From positions 646,692,468 to 646,756,467 of the forward strand of contig NC_081409.1 in assembly GCF_030272615.1 (NCBI RefSeq): a stretch of 64,000 nucleotides of DNA, given 5' to 3'. Of the stretch, positions 35,589 to 47,099 are shown in pieces. The translations under genes were made by a program, and so were the position numbers. The notes under the pieces are model-generated. The model had not been told where the DNA came from and did no database searches. It saw only the letters and a list, made by a program, of their open reading frames with translations. The DNA comes from Cryptomeria japonica. Lineage: Eukaryota > Streptophyta > Pinopsida > Cupressales > Cupressaceae. Every line of letters starts with the position of its first letter. Positions within the stretch are counted from its first letter, which is position 1.

Positions 35589-36765
35589 TGTTAGGAACCA
35601 GGAAGGACAACTGAGAGGAGGGGGGTTGAATTAGTTGTGAACCGGTTGTCAATAATTTATAATCCAAATGAAAATTAATCCAACTTAAACTTAATGCCAA
35701 TAAACCGAGCTTAAGTGGCTGTAAAACAAATTAATAGTTATATCAGTACTGGTTTAACTTAAAGCATAAAACAGAAAGAGAAACAACATCCACAACACAT
35801 GACACAAATATTTTGATGTGGAAACCTGGTAAGGGGAAAAACCACGGTGGGAAATCTTACCCACAATCAAATGATACTACTGTCGATAGTAAGTGTATAC
35901 AAATGGGGTCTGCACATGCAGAAAGGCAAATCGCTTAGAGCTCACTGCTTAATCACAAAATAGGAGTCACACTGGCTACAATGGGATGGTTAAATCCAAT
36001 GAAAATGTACTGCTCAAGATAGCATTTGCAATGCTGGATTCAGTACCAGTTTAAGCTCTGAACATAAGTGTCAAACACCTTCATAGCCTTCCTTCAACCT
36101 TAAAATAATGTTTGCGTGATTCGCAGAAGGATCTGCTTATTTTCACTCTTCAATATTCATACAAGGATATGCTTATTTTTGCTCTTCAACATTTGGACAC
36201 ACTCATCATGATCCTATGTCACGATCTTCATTAAGATCTTACAATCATATATACAAAACCTAAGACCAAATGTATTGGTCGGCTCAATAAAGATATTACA
36301 ATTAAATCAATTACAAATAAGTCTTGATGAGATACAACATGTCGGCTCAATACATTTACCATATTATCCAATCAATAAACCATCTCCATAACGTGTCATG
36401 CTGATCTGGAATAGATATCATGTACCGGTCCATAACCTAAACTTATCTGCCGGTAAAGGCAAATTTGTCAACCTGATTAGACCAATAAGATAAACACCAA
36501 ATCAAAACTTCCAATCCATGTCTTCGACATAACCAGATGATCTCCAAGTTATCATCACTGCCGGTGAACCATATATCCTGCTGGTGAACATATATCGGTG
36601 ATTGTGCATAAGTCACTAACCATACCGGTGAACACAATATCGGTTCAACAGTAAACCAATATAACCATAGTGCCTAATCAACAATCTAGACCTCCAAGAA
36701 GATAAGTGTTGACATCAATGACAAAACCAATGCAACACATGATGAAGTCATCCCTAATACCAACA
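35589..36765 (-). repeat. COP1 5' LTR (1,177 bp)
   Basis: Pairs with 24910-26037. It carries an extra short duplicated stretch around 36120-36190 (two copies of a GGATMTGCTTATTTT-like word), which explains its greater length. Terminal hairpin ACAACT/AGTTGT at 35607-35612 and 35633-35638. Ends CCAACA at 36765, followed by TAGGC. Confidence 0.9.
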
Positions 36766-37699
36766 TAGGCTTTTAATAATCCATTTGGCTATGAGGCACA
36801 CTCCTTGTGGAAGTGGGTCAATCACTTCCAAACCCCGTTTATTTTTAGGATGAATGCAATGAAGACACAAAGTAGCTAGATGACCTTTTCTATTATTTCA
36901 TTTTTGCCAAAGGAAACCTGTAATTAATTTTGTTAATTAAGTATAAGAATATTTTGAAGGAAGCCAACATGATGAAATATAAGCATGACTAGCTATAAGA
37001 TTTATTTGCAATTTGAATGCATACAACCATAGAAAGAAATTTGTTTCACCAAAGATCAAGTTTCATTTTAAGTTCGTGCATGAATAATTTATAGATGTCG
37101 GATAGATAAACTCCTATCCCAAAAGGGATGCCAAAGTAGATCTTGAAATCAAACCATGATTAATGTATCTGTATTGTGGGGGTATCCAGTGAGGTAACTG
37201 ATTTGTAAAACTCATTAAAAAATTCAATTCTATTGAGAGAGTTGAAAGCTTAAAGTTGAACAAAGCAAGTCCAAGAGTTCAATAGTGCTATTGAGTTCTT
37301 CTTGAGAGTTTTGAATGAAAAGAAGAATATCATCAACAAATAGAGGTATGAGAGCAACTTCATCTCCCAATAGAGATATACCATGAATGAGTTTTTGTTA
37401 TTTTGTATTTTTTAAATGGTATCCAAGAGCATCAATAGTGAGAACAAAGAGGTAAGTAGCAAAGGAGCAGTTTTGTCTTGTCAATCTTTGAAAAGAAAAG
37501 GTCTGAGTGATTGAACTATTGATTGCAAGAAAAACTTTAGTATCAACAAAGAGGATTTTTATGTGAGAAATGAGTTTGGGACCAAAACCTAACCATTTAA
37601 GAATCTATAGTATAAGCTACCACCTAATTTTATCATATGCTTTATCAAATTGCAATTTAATGAGGCAATTTTGGCAAGTGTGGAATCCAGTAGTGAGTG
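36766..37699 (-). pseudogene. LINE1 reverse transcriptase (L1-type non-LTR) remnant
   Basis: The minus strand reads typical plant LINE RT motifs in order: 'LIKLQFDKAYDKIRW' (first catalytic Asp), 'LGFGPKLISHIKILF', a region equivalent to the RT finger, and 'PLFVDDILLFI' (the YADD-equivalent FVDD, coded at about 37333-37365). Many stops and frameshifts. Its 3' continuation is found at 24909 after COP1 is removed; its 5' part is cut at 37700 by the COP4 LTR. Confidence 0.8.
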
Positions 37700-38235
37700 T
37701 GTTCGACTTGATGTAAGGATGTCGATGTGATTAGAGAGTTATTGTATTAGAAGGGTTAGTGGTGCAGAGGTGTCAATTGATATAGAAGTAGTAATCCAGA
37801 GATTTGGTGGTCCAAATATTTGAGTAAGATTTGAATTTGTGGTATAACAGAGACTCTAATCAACATACTGAGATTTCTTTGTTCATGTAGTTCTTTCTCT
37901 ATAAGTTATATTTATGTATCTCTCCATGTTGTAATTATCTTCAAAGTGCAAGTCCCCTTTTGTATCTTACCCCAAGAGAAATTAGCCTTGGTCTACAAGT
38001 CTAGAGTATTGAGCTCTCATTTGTAAAACATTTCTATATAGGATTGATTCTATGCATTGGCACTCACCGTGGTTTTTCCCAGTTTGGGTTTTCCACGAAT
38101 AAAATATTGATGTTCATTTGTGAATGTTTTATTTCTTTAATATGTTTGGAATAAGCTTGTTGATGTAAGATTAGAATTTCAGATTTTAGTATATGCTGAT
38201 TCACCCCGCCTTTCAACATCTAGTGTGCATTCAAC
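37700..38235 (+). repeat. COP4 LTR (about 535 bp)
   Basis: Begins TGTTCGAC at the point where the LINE1 reading ends, and ends TTCAACA before a primer-binding site. It contains 'gtggtttttcccagtt' (38070), 'gggttttccacg' (38084) and a decayed terminal hairpin around GATTCACCCCGCC (38196). Shorter than the other copia LTRs, so the start may be truncated. Confidence 0.55.
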
Positions 38236-38716
38236 AACTTGTATCAAAGCAAGGTTTCTCTTGAGTAAGCTTAACCACTTGAGGTAGATCTAGAGTCTTG
38301 AACACTATGTTTGAAGAAGAGCCGAATGATATGGATGCTTTAGATCAAGGTGATTGGAATGATGTTGAAGGAGTTGTCGATATGAAACAAGAAATGAGAT
38401 CTGCATTGGCTCATTTTTCTCGCCCAAGTGGAATTTCATTGAAACTTGAGTTTTGCTGGCACAACTTCCGAGATCCATAACTTTTGACTCTGGAATCTGA
38501 TTTGTTATTATAACATATTGTTGGAAATATCATGAAGAGATCTACAACAATAAATACATCAATGATCTATTTGTCTAGATTTTGAGCCTTTCTATGATGT
38601 CTAATATCTTCAATTTTGAGTTTTAAGCTTCATTAGAGAAACAGATCAGGATAAAAACTTTGATATGTTTGAAATTGTATAGGATATTGAAATGATTCTT
38701 TCACTAGTAATCTTAT
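38236..38716 (+). pseudogene. COP4 primer site and start of the internal region
   Basis: ACTTGTATCAAAGC (38236-38249) is a primer-binding site of the initiator tRNA-Met type with one change. An ATG at 38307 opens a 58-codon acidic frame (MFEEEPNDMDALDQGDWNDV) that could be the start of an ORF but is not recognisable as gag. The remaining DNA up to the COP3 insertion shows nothing. Confidence 0.4.
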
Positions 38717-40231
38717 TGTTGGCATTATGTGAACTGGTATGAGGACATGATGACATTGTATGTTGTCATTGATGTCAATATGTTGAAGAAGAGAGAACCG
38801 ATATGTTACCAAGAACCGTTATATGCTACAACCGGTATAACACTCTGATCAGTATATGTGCCAAAGTGAAGTGGTGTGTCTGTTCAAGGTGAACCGACAT
38901 GTGGTTATGAGAACCGGTACATGGAAGCTTTGTATGACTAACGGTTGGTAGTCTCAACATCAGGGTTTCCGGTTGAAGTGTTTCAAGTCTATGTGACTCA
39001 ATCGGTGATTTTTTGTGATGAGTTAGCAGTATAACAAAGAACAGATCATGTTATAACAAAGAACAGATCATGTTACCACATCAACCTTGTGCGTGTGAAG
39101 GATGTTGCATGAAGGAGAGTGTTCCTATCTACCTGGGGAATGTGCAAAATCTGTAAACAATGTAAATGCATGATGGGTTATCAGCCGCCATGAGAGTAGT
39201 GGAAAATGAATGATGGAGAACATCTTGAGATTAGTTCAAGACTGTTACATTTAATGCAATGTGCTCAATGTCTCGGATTGAACCGTTTGAATTGCTTAAC
39301 CTAATAGGTTTAGGGTTTAGGGTTTATGCTACCAACCTATCTATTTCCTATAAGGTCAATGTTGTGTTTCTTTCTAAGGTTGTTGGCAAAAGTTGTGCAT
39401 GTGTATCCAAGTGAAGGGATACGTGATTCTTGCCAGACCAGAAGAGAGAAGTTATACCTACAGAGTGTAAGTGCAGAAGGTGAAGAGGAGCTAAAGCGAA
39501 TCTACATTCGCATTGAGTGTTGTTACCAGATCATTGTAATACCTGTTGATCTCTAACCACTTCAACAGTTGGAAAATCCCTTAACATGGTAGCTTTAACA
39601 GGCTTACTGTAAATCCTTTAATAGGGTGACTCAAAACCATTGAGTTCTTGAAATCCTCTAACAAGGTAACCTTTAACAGGGTTTAACCCTTAATCGGGTA
39701 TTCTAGCCATCCCTTAATTGGGTGATCCCTAACAGGATCGGTTCCTAACAGAACCCATTGTATCAATCTTTAACTGGAAAAAACTCCTAATAGAGTGGAC
39801 TTCTAAAGAGTTCAAAAATAGCTTGTGGGTATTCATCCCCACCATGGTTTTTCCCAGTTGGGTTTCCACGTGAAAAATCTGTGTCATGTGTGGTGTTATT
39901 CATGTGATGGTTTAAGTGATTTGTGTCTGAAGGTAAATCATGTTGATCTAGCTATTTATATATTTTTGATGATAGATTACCTATTCATGCACTAGGGTGA
40001 AATGGAAATGAAGTATTAGATTGTATGAAAAGATAAGTGTCAACCGGTTTATGCTTGTCTCAGTTATTCTAGGTTTTGTCGGTTGTACTCTGTTTAAGAT
40101 CGGTGTTACTGTCCATCTGCCAAAGTACAGTGTCTGTAGACAAACCGGTTTAGGATTTTGTTTTTATCTGTACTGATTTACCCCCCCTCTCAGTACTGGT
40201 TTGGTACTATCCATTCATCATTGAGTTATCA
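38717..40231 (+). repeat. COP3 5' LTR (1,515 bp)
   Basis: Starts TGTTGGCATTATGTG and ends GTTATCA before the primer site. It has the U3 motif at 38762-38779, a 22-bp tandem duplication (39031-39052 and 39053-39074), two to three plant telomere-like TTTAGGG units (39306-39326), an 18-bp-spaced minisatellite (39552-39815), 'gtttccacgtg' (39861) and a terminal hairpin GTACTG/CAGTAC (40170-40175 and 40191-40196). Confidence 0.9.
39552..39815 (+). repeat. Minisatellite of CCTTTAACAGGGT units in the COP3 LTR
   Basis: Degenerate units start near 39579, 39593, 39615, 39655, 39670, 39688, 39710, 39727, 39743, 39767, 39785 and 39801, mostly 14-24 bp apart. The same array recurs in the 3' LTR (about 43655-43900) with small differences. 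Confidence 0.75.
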
Positions 40232-40247
40232 ATTGGTATCAAAGCGT
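40232..40247 (+). other. COP3 primer-binding site
   Basis: ATTGGTATCAAAGCGT directly follows the LTR and fits the 3' end of initiator tRNA-Met (TGGTATCAGAGC) with one mismatch. Confidence 0.8.
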
Positions 40248-40302
40248 CCTCTAGGTCTTCTGTGTAATAAGCTTAACTACTTGAAGAAAAGATCCCAATC
40301 TA

Positions 40303-43300
40303 ATGATGAAGAGGAAAGGTCCAAAGTTCAACAGAGATAATTTCAGTATATGGAAAGATAGAATGAAGATATACATTAGAAGCATGGGTTCTCAACACTG
40401 GAGCTATGTTGAGAATGTTTATGTTGCCCCTACCGCTACTCTCACCAATTTCCAAAAGAGAGAGATGCAGGAGATTGGGCAAGTCATGGAAGCCCTAATT
40501 AGTAGTTTATCTGACATTGAGTTTATTAATGTCCAAGATAAAGTAAATCCCAAAGAAGTATGGGATACTCTTGAAAATATCTATGGCGGTGATGAGCATG
40601 TAAAACAAGCTAAGGAAGAAAGCCTTAGAGGGAAGTTTGAAGACATGCGGATGGTTGAAGGTGAGACCATTCAACAATATGGAATAAGAATCAAAACTAT
40701 TGTCAGAGATATCAAGAGTGCAGGTGGTAAAATGGAAGATTCCATTGTGGTAAGCAAAGTTCTGAGATCCTTATTACCGGTCTATGCAATAAGGGTTGCT
40801 GCTATTTAGGAGTTGAGATCAATAAACAAGACTAAGGTATCCCTAGACTCCATCATTGTAAAGTTGACAGCCTATGAGCTAAATAGTTTTGATGACATTG
40901 TTCAAAAGACTGAATCAGCTTTTAAAGCTTCTGTTGTACCATCTAGAAAAGGAAAAGAAGCTAGCACTAGTGGTGAACCAAGACAGAGCAGAGAAATGGA
41001 TGATGAGGAGATTTTGATGGCATTTGAAGCTCTTCTTGCCAGGAAAAATCCTAAAGGAACCAGCAAATACAGAGGTATGCTCCCTTTGAAATACTTTTCT
41101 TGTAACCGGATAGGACATATTGCTGTAAACTGTCCAAATGGTGACAACAAGGACAAACTGGAAAGGTTCAAGAAATTCAAAGGAGGAAATCGGAGAAACT
41201 ATTTTGTGGCAGTTGATGAAGGTGTCATAGATGAGGAATTAGAAGATGAAGAAAATGAGGATATTGTGTTTGTTGCTGTCAAGGAAGATGTGTCAGACAA
41301 GAAGGCTCTTGTCTCCCGGTTTGATAATTCCAATGAGTGGATTATTGACAGTGGCTGTTCTCACCATATGATTGGTGACCAGAGCAAGTTTCTATCCTTG
41401 GAAGAATATGATGGTGGTGTGGTTCTCTTTGGTAATGATGCACCATGTATGGTCAAAGGCAGAGGGTCCATCTCTCTGAATGGAAAGAGTAGTGCTGACA
41501 ATGTCTATTGGGTTGATGGTCTCAGACACAACCTTCTAAGTGTTTCCCTGCTGAATGATAGTGGTCTCACTCTGGAATTCAACAATGGAGTGTGCAGAAT
41601 CAAAGGAAAGATTGGTGAATTGGTGGCCACCGGTATGCAGACCATAGGTAGCCTATTTCAGTTGAATGCAAATATAAGTACATGTCTTATGGCTAAATTT
41701 GATGATAGATGGATATGGCATATGAGACTCTGCCATGCAAACTTTGATAACATTGTGAAGGCTAGTAAGATCAAGGCAGTTAAAGGGTTGCCAGTGCTGA
41801 GCAAATCAGAAAATACCTTGTGCAATGAGTGTCAACTAAGGAAAATGTCTTCCTCAACCTTTAAAGGTATATCTTTCAGTGCTGACAATTTACTTGATCT
41901 TGTCCATACTGATTTGTGTGGTCCTATGAAAACTAGGAGTGTGCAGGGAGATAGGTATTTTATGATTCTTACAGATGCCTGCTCAAGAATGATGTGGGTC
42001 ACATTTTTGAAAGATAAGTCTAAATCTTTTGTAAAGTTCAAAGCTTTCAGAGCATTAGTCGAGAAGGAAAGTGATAAAAGGATCAAATGTTTGAGAACTG
42101 ATCAAGGAGGGGAATTCACTTCCAATGAATTCAACATGTATTGTGAAGAACATGAAATCAATAGGAAATTGTCTGCCCCCTGGACTCCATAGCAGAATGG
42201 CCTAGCAGAGATAAATAACTGGATTGTGGTTGAAGTAGCTAGAACTATGTTGATTCAAGGAACAGTTGCTCACACCTTTTGGAGAGAAGCGGTGAGCACT
42301 GCAGTCTACACAATGAACCAGGTACTCATCAAGAAAGGTAAGGATAAAACTCCTTATGAGTATTGGATCGGTAAGACACATGTGGTTAGCTATTTTAGAG
42401 TGTTTGGTAGAAAATGTTACATCAAGAGGAGTGAACACCAGAGCAAATTTGATGCAAAAAGTGATGAGGGAATATTCCTAGGGTATTCCACCAAGAGCAA
42501 AGCTCTCAAGTGTTTCAATAATAGGACTCAAAGAATTATGGAAAGCATCAATGTGAGAGTTGATGGAACCTCTGAGAAAACTAAGGAAACTGACAGTGAG
42601 CAAGTGGTAAATGAACCGGTTGCAACCTTCTGGGAACCGACTGCCAGTCAACCAAGTACCAGTAATAGTGTTTCTACATCAGTGGATGTAGATGCTGATA
42701 CTGATGGAGATGATGCTAAGAAAGTAAAGCAAGAGGAATCTATTAAGACCATTCCTCATTATGTCAAGCTGAATCATGATCCTAAGCAGATCATAGGAGA
42801 TAAGGATGCAGGAATCCTTACAAGAAGAAAGGTCAGAGAAAACTCGTGTATGATCTTTGAATTTGAGCCGAAATTATTCAAAGAGGCACATAAAGATGAA
42901 GACTGGATCAAGGCAATGGAAGAGGAACTTGACTAGATAGAGAGAAATGGTACATGGTCTTTGGTACCCAGACCAAAGCATAAAAATGTCATTGGTATCA
43001 AATGGGTTTTCAGAAATAAGCTGAATGAGGATGGTACAGTGATCAGAAACAAAGCCCGACTGGTGTGTAAGGGATATGCCCAGGAAGAAGGTGAAGACTA
43101 TGGAGAAACCTTTGCTCCTGTAGCCAGATTAGAAGGAGTTTGTATGCTTCTTGCATATGCACCTTTTAAAGGATTCAAAGTATATCAAATGGATGTAAAA
43201 TCTGCATTCCTAAATGATGTACTTGAAGAGGAAGTGTATGTAGAGCAACTAGATGGGTTTGCCCTATCTAAAGATAGTGACATGGTGTGTAGGCTACACA

Positions 43301-43340
43301 AAGCCTTATATGGTCTAAAGTAGGCACCTAGAGCATGGTA
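40303..43340 (+). pseudogene. COP3 gag-pol in one frame, 3' truncated, four TAG codons
   Basis: The frame from ATG 40303 stays open for 1,012 codons with no frameshift and only four stops (40807, 42190, 42934, 43321). All are TAG, and each sits where the family has Gln (for example 'TP*QNG' and 'LK*APRAWY'). Domains: gag (residues 1-220, 'NRDNFSIWKDRMKIYI'); a zinc knuckle at about residue 268 whose first Cys is Tyr ('KYFSCNRIGHIAVNC', one G-to-A change); protease 'EWIIDSGCSHHMIG' (about 345); GAG-pre-integrase ('LCHANFDNIV', 'CNECQ'); integrase 'HTDLCGP' and 'LRTDQGGEF'; and RT up to 'APRAWYD'. The catalytic FVDD, RNase H and 3' end are deleted. Confidence 0.9.
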
Positions 43341-44316
43341 TGATTCAACGGTCAGAATTGAACCGTTTGAATTGCTTAACCTAACAGGTTTAGGGTTTAG
43401 GGTTTTTGCTACCGACCTATCTGTTTCCTATAAGGTCGATGTTGTGTTTCTTTTTGAGGTTGTTGGAAAAAGTTGTGTGTGTGTATCCAAGTGAAGGGAT
43501 ACGTGATTCTTGCTAGACCAAAAGAGAGAAGTGATACCTGCAGAGTGTAAGTACAGAAGGTGAAGAGGAGCTAAAGCGGATCTGCATTGGCATTGAGTGT
43601 TGTTACCAGATCATTGTAATACCTGTTGATCTCTAACCACTTCAATAGTTGGAAAATCCCTTAACAGGGTAGCTTTAACTGGCTTACTGTAAATCCTTTA
43701 ACTGGGTGAGTCAAAACCATTGAGTTCTTGAAATCCTCTAACAAGGTAACCTTTAACAGGGTTTAACCCTTAACTGGGTATTCTAGCCATCCCTTAACCG
43801 GGTGATCCCTAATAGGATCAGTTCCTAACAGAACCCATTGTATCAGTCTTTAACCAGAAAAAGCTCCTAATAGAGAAGACTTCTAAAGAGTTCAAAAATA
43901 GCTTGTGGGTATTCATCCCCACCGTGGTTTTTCCCAGTTGGGTTTCCACGTGAAAAATCTGTGTGTCATGTGTGGTGTTATTCATGTGATGGTTTAAGTG
44001 ATTTGTGTCTGAAGGTAAATCATGTTGATCTAGCTATTTATATATTTTTGATGATAGATTACCTGTTCATGCACTAGGGTGAAATGGAAATGAAGTATTA
44101 GATTGTATGAAAAGATAAGTGTCAATCGGTTTATGCTTGTCTCAGTTATTCTGGGTTTTGTCGGCTGTACTCTGTTTAAGACCGGTGTTTCTATCCGTCT
44201 GCCAAATCACAGTGTCTGCAGACAAACTGGTTTAAGATTGTGTTTTTGTCTGTACTTATTCACCCCCCCCCCTCGCAGTACTGGTTTGGTACTATCTGTT
44301 CATCATTGAGTTATCA
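43341..44316 (+). repeat. COP3 truncated 3' LTR (976 bp)
   Basis: Matches 39265-40231 of the 5' LTR closely, including the telomere-like units (about 43387-43406), the minisatellite and the terminal hairpin (GTACT/AGTAC at 44252-44256 and 44277-44281). The join with pol lies within a TCAA shared by both sides, or within a few bases of it (about 43341-43347). Ends GTTATCA followed by the CTTAT duplication. Confidence 0.85.
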
Positions 44317-45949
44317 CTTATTTTTTAACTTCTCTGCTTAGGACTAGTTTTCATGTCCATATGACCCCCAATGAACAAAAGTCTTCAAAATAGCGCTTGA
44401 CATTTTTGGGCTATATTTAGCTTCTATACGTCTTATAGAGTGCGACAATCATAACAGGCTCCAAGAAACCTAAAGAAAAAACACAAAAGAAAAGGAAAAT
44501 ACAACATTTCTTTTAGGGTGATGCAAGATTGCACCTATACTCTAGATACTCCTGCATCAACAAGTCATAATACTATTTTGGGTAGCAATTAACATTATTC
44601 TCCAAGGAATGGAATTTATCACGTGTTTTGTAACTGAAAGAAGATTTTTCCCTCTCTCTGACTTCTTTTTTATTTTGACCTTCCACTACTTTTTGACATC
44701 CTAATTCTTCAGATGAATCTCATTTATTACTATCAAATGAACGATTGGCACTTGTACAACTACCTTCAAGCTTGTTAACTTGCTTACTCCTATAAAAGCG
44801 AATTCGGAGCCATTGCACCTTTATTTGAAAATTTTTTCTCTAGGGAGAAATTGAAGTAGTGTTTTGTATTAAGAGTTGATAGTAGAATGATAGACATCAT
44901 TCTACAATTGTAAAGCATACTTTCATACTTGATAATGAAAATGGAATTTGGGGCCTATTCAATGTGATTTTCTACTTATTTTTATATTTCATCCCTATGA
45001 AATGCTTAAGGAAGTCTTAGTGGTTTTGCCTCTATAATGTAGTGTGCGTCTTGGTTGTTACTCTATTTCAAGGAAATGGTTAAAATGCTATAATCAGGAT
45101 ACAAGGATTGAATGAGGCTTTAAGGATTTTGAAGAAGAGTTACATTTCAAGTAGCATTGGGAGGTTTAATGCAATGCCTTCAATCAGTTAGTCCTTGGAT
45201 TGAAAATATATGTGTAAAAATTGTAGATGGTAGTGTTCTGGTTTGATGCTATTGTCCTATAAGGCACTAGTTTGATGGATGTATGAGGATTAGGATTTTT
45301 AGAGTATCACTTAAATTAAAAAAAAAAAAAAAATCTTTCAATTTTATTAGTGTAGGTTTTGTTATTCTCTGATCATAAGGAAATCAAATAAAAAAGAATG
45401 TAGTCTAAAAGAAATTATCATAAACTTTGGGTTTCATATATGAGAATACAACTACTAAGAATGCAATAAAAGGTCTTCAAAGATGAAATGTGAGATATTG
45501 TCATAACATAACTCCCCTTGGTTTCCAGAGCCAAAAGTGCAGAAGGTGTAAACCCTAGGGTTTAACCTTGTTCTTTAGCCATTGGCTTAGAAGTCCTTGA
45601 TCATAAGTGTTGTCTAGTCTTAGAGGATTCTAGGAACTTAGTTGGAAAAACACCAACAAAATGAATTGAAAAGCTAGAGGTATGTTAAAGTATGGCTTCA
45701 GCATGGTTGGATTTAGCAAAAAAAAACAAAAAACACATCTTTGGTAAGGTTTTGCATGGAATCAAGGTGAATCAATGCACAACCTAGGACTTAGTGAATT
45801 AATATTTGAACATTCTTTTAGGGGGCACCCTTTTGACAAAATATCTAGAAAATTTTAGGTACTCTAACCAATTGCATTCATTGTCAAATTTTGAAAATGG
45901 ATAAACCACATATAAGAGTTCTTTAATTAACATAAATAATGAAACACCC
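44317..45949. other. Anonymous AT-rich DNA
   Basis: After the CTTAT duplication I see no gene, LTR or RNA. An A17 run lies near 45318-45335. Translation in all frames is full of stops. It may contain the continuation of COP4 or of LINE1, but nothing in it can be assigned. Confidence 0.4.
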
Positions 45950-46077
45950 CAGGAAGAAACTTCTTGTGTCTGTTTTGTTGGGAACCCATTATCATACACT
46001 ATCAATCCTTCATCAGGAAGAAACTTCTTGTGTCTCTTTTGTTGGGAACCCATTATCATACACTATCAATCCTTCAT
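45950..46077. repeat. Perfect-length 64-bp tandem duplication
   Basis: 45950-46013 and 46014-46077 are direct copies starting CAGGAAGAAACTTCTTGTGT and differ at one base. The near identity suggests a recent duplication. Confidence 0.9.
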
Positions 46078-46140
46078 CTCTAGCAAGAATGAAAAAATGA
46101 AAAGGGGTGCAATATTAAAAATAAAAAATTCTAACTCAAA

Positions 46141-46440
46141 TTTTAAAATTAATGTGACATCAAAATGATGTAAACCAAAAAAATCCATACATGTGATATT
46201 TTGATAACTCTCTCTCCTTAAATAGGCATGTAAACTCTTTCTTAAAATTAATGTGGCATCAAAAGGATGTAAACCAAAAAATCCATACATGTGATATTTT
46301 GATAGCTCTCTCTCCTTAAATAGGCATGTAAAATTTTTCTTAAAATTAATATGACAGCAAAAGGATGTAAACCAAAAAATCCATACAATTGAATATTTTG
46401 ATAACTCTCTCTCCTTAAATAGGCATGTAAACTTTTTCTT
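46141..46440. repeat. Three tandem copies of a 99-bp unit
   Basis: Units start at about 46141, 46240 and 46338, with the shared words AAAATTAATGTGGCATCAAA, GGATGTAAACC, AATCCATAC and TAACTCTCTCTCCTTAAATA. A partial start of a fourth appears at 46437. Confidence 0.85.
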
Positions 46441-47099
46441 AAATTTATTTAGTTTAACTTTGTGTGAATGAAATTCTCTATCTTCGATAGATATATTTTA
46501 TTTTCTAAAATTGTAAATTGTCATAATCAACCTAGATAAATATAATTACATATTTAAATTATGATATATGTAGAATCTAAGATAATGAATTGTAATATAA
46601 TAAATCTCTTAAATATAATCAAAATTTTTTATCCTCCATCCTTGCATTATTTACATTTGAAAAGATTTTGAAAAGATATACAAAATCCATTGAATAAAAT
46701 TATTATTTTATTTCTACCCTTCCGCTTCTTAATTTAATATTTACAAGATAAAATGTAGAGTCAAATATGATTTATACATTCGTAGAGCTTTGAATGTAAA
46801 TGTTGAATCATTCACTAGTATAAATGAATGATGTATTTATTTATTTATTATTCCAAACTTGTTGAAGTTAGTGCCAACTATTTATAGGATTATTTTATTT
46901 GGTATATTTTTGGAGTACAACTAAATAGTCAATGAGAATCTTGAACATTGGGGAAATATTTCCCTTTTTAAGACAACAATCGCTCTCCCTTACTATCCAT
47001 ACAAAATATGATTATTTATAAACTACAGAATAAATAGTGTATTTTTATTTAAATCTTAATGGAAATGCTTATTCATAAAATTAAAAAAATTGAGAAAAT
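46441..47099. other. Very AT-rich anonymous DNA
   Basis: No gene, repeat unit or LTR feature seen. Confidence 0.4.

Larger units (their letters stand above)
38717..44316 (+). mobile_element. COP3, Ty1/copia element with a deletion into its 3' LTR
   Basis: Flanked by the 5-bp duplication CTTAT (38712-38716 and 44317-44321). The 5' LTR is complete (38717-40231). The 3' LTR (43341-44316) lacks its first 555 bp or so, and pol stops within the RT domain at the same point. One deletion therefore removed the rest of RT, RNase H, the polypurine tract and the LTR start. The primer site is of the initiator tRNA-Met type. It is inserted in the COP4 internal region. It differs from COP1 and COP2 in gag, LTR length and LTR sequence. 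Confidence 0.9.

Noticed and set aside
40303-43340. Programmed TAG readthrough in COP3
   Set aside because: Four TAGs at scattered Gln positions, with the same pattern in unrelated elements, fit mutation better than a regulated readthrough site.
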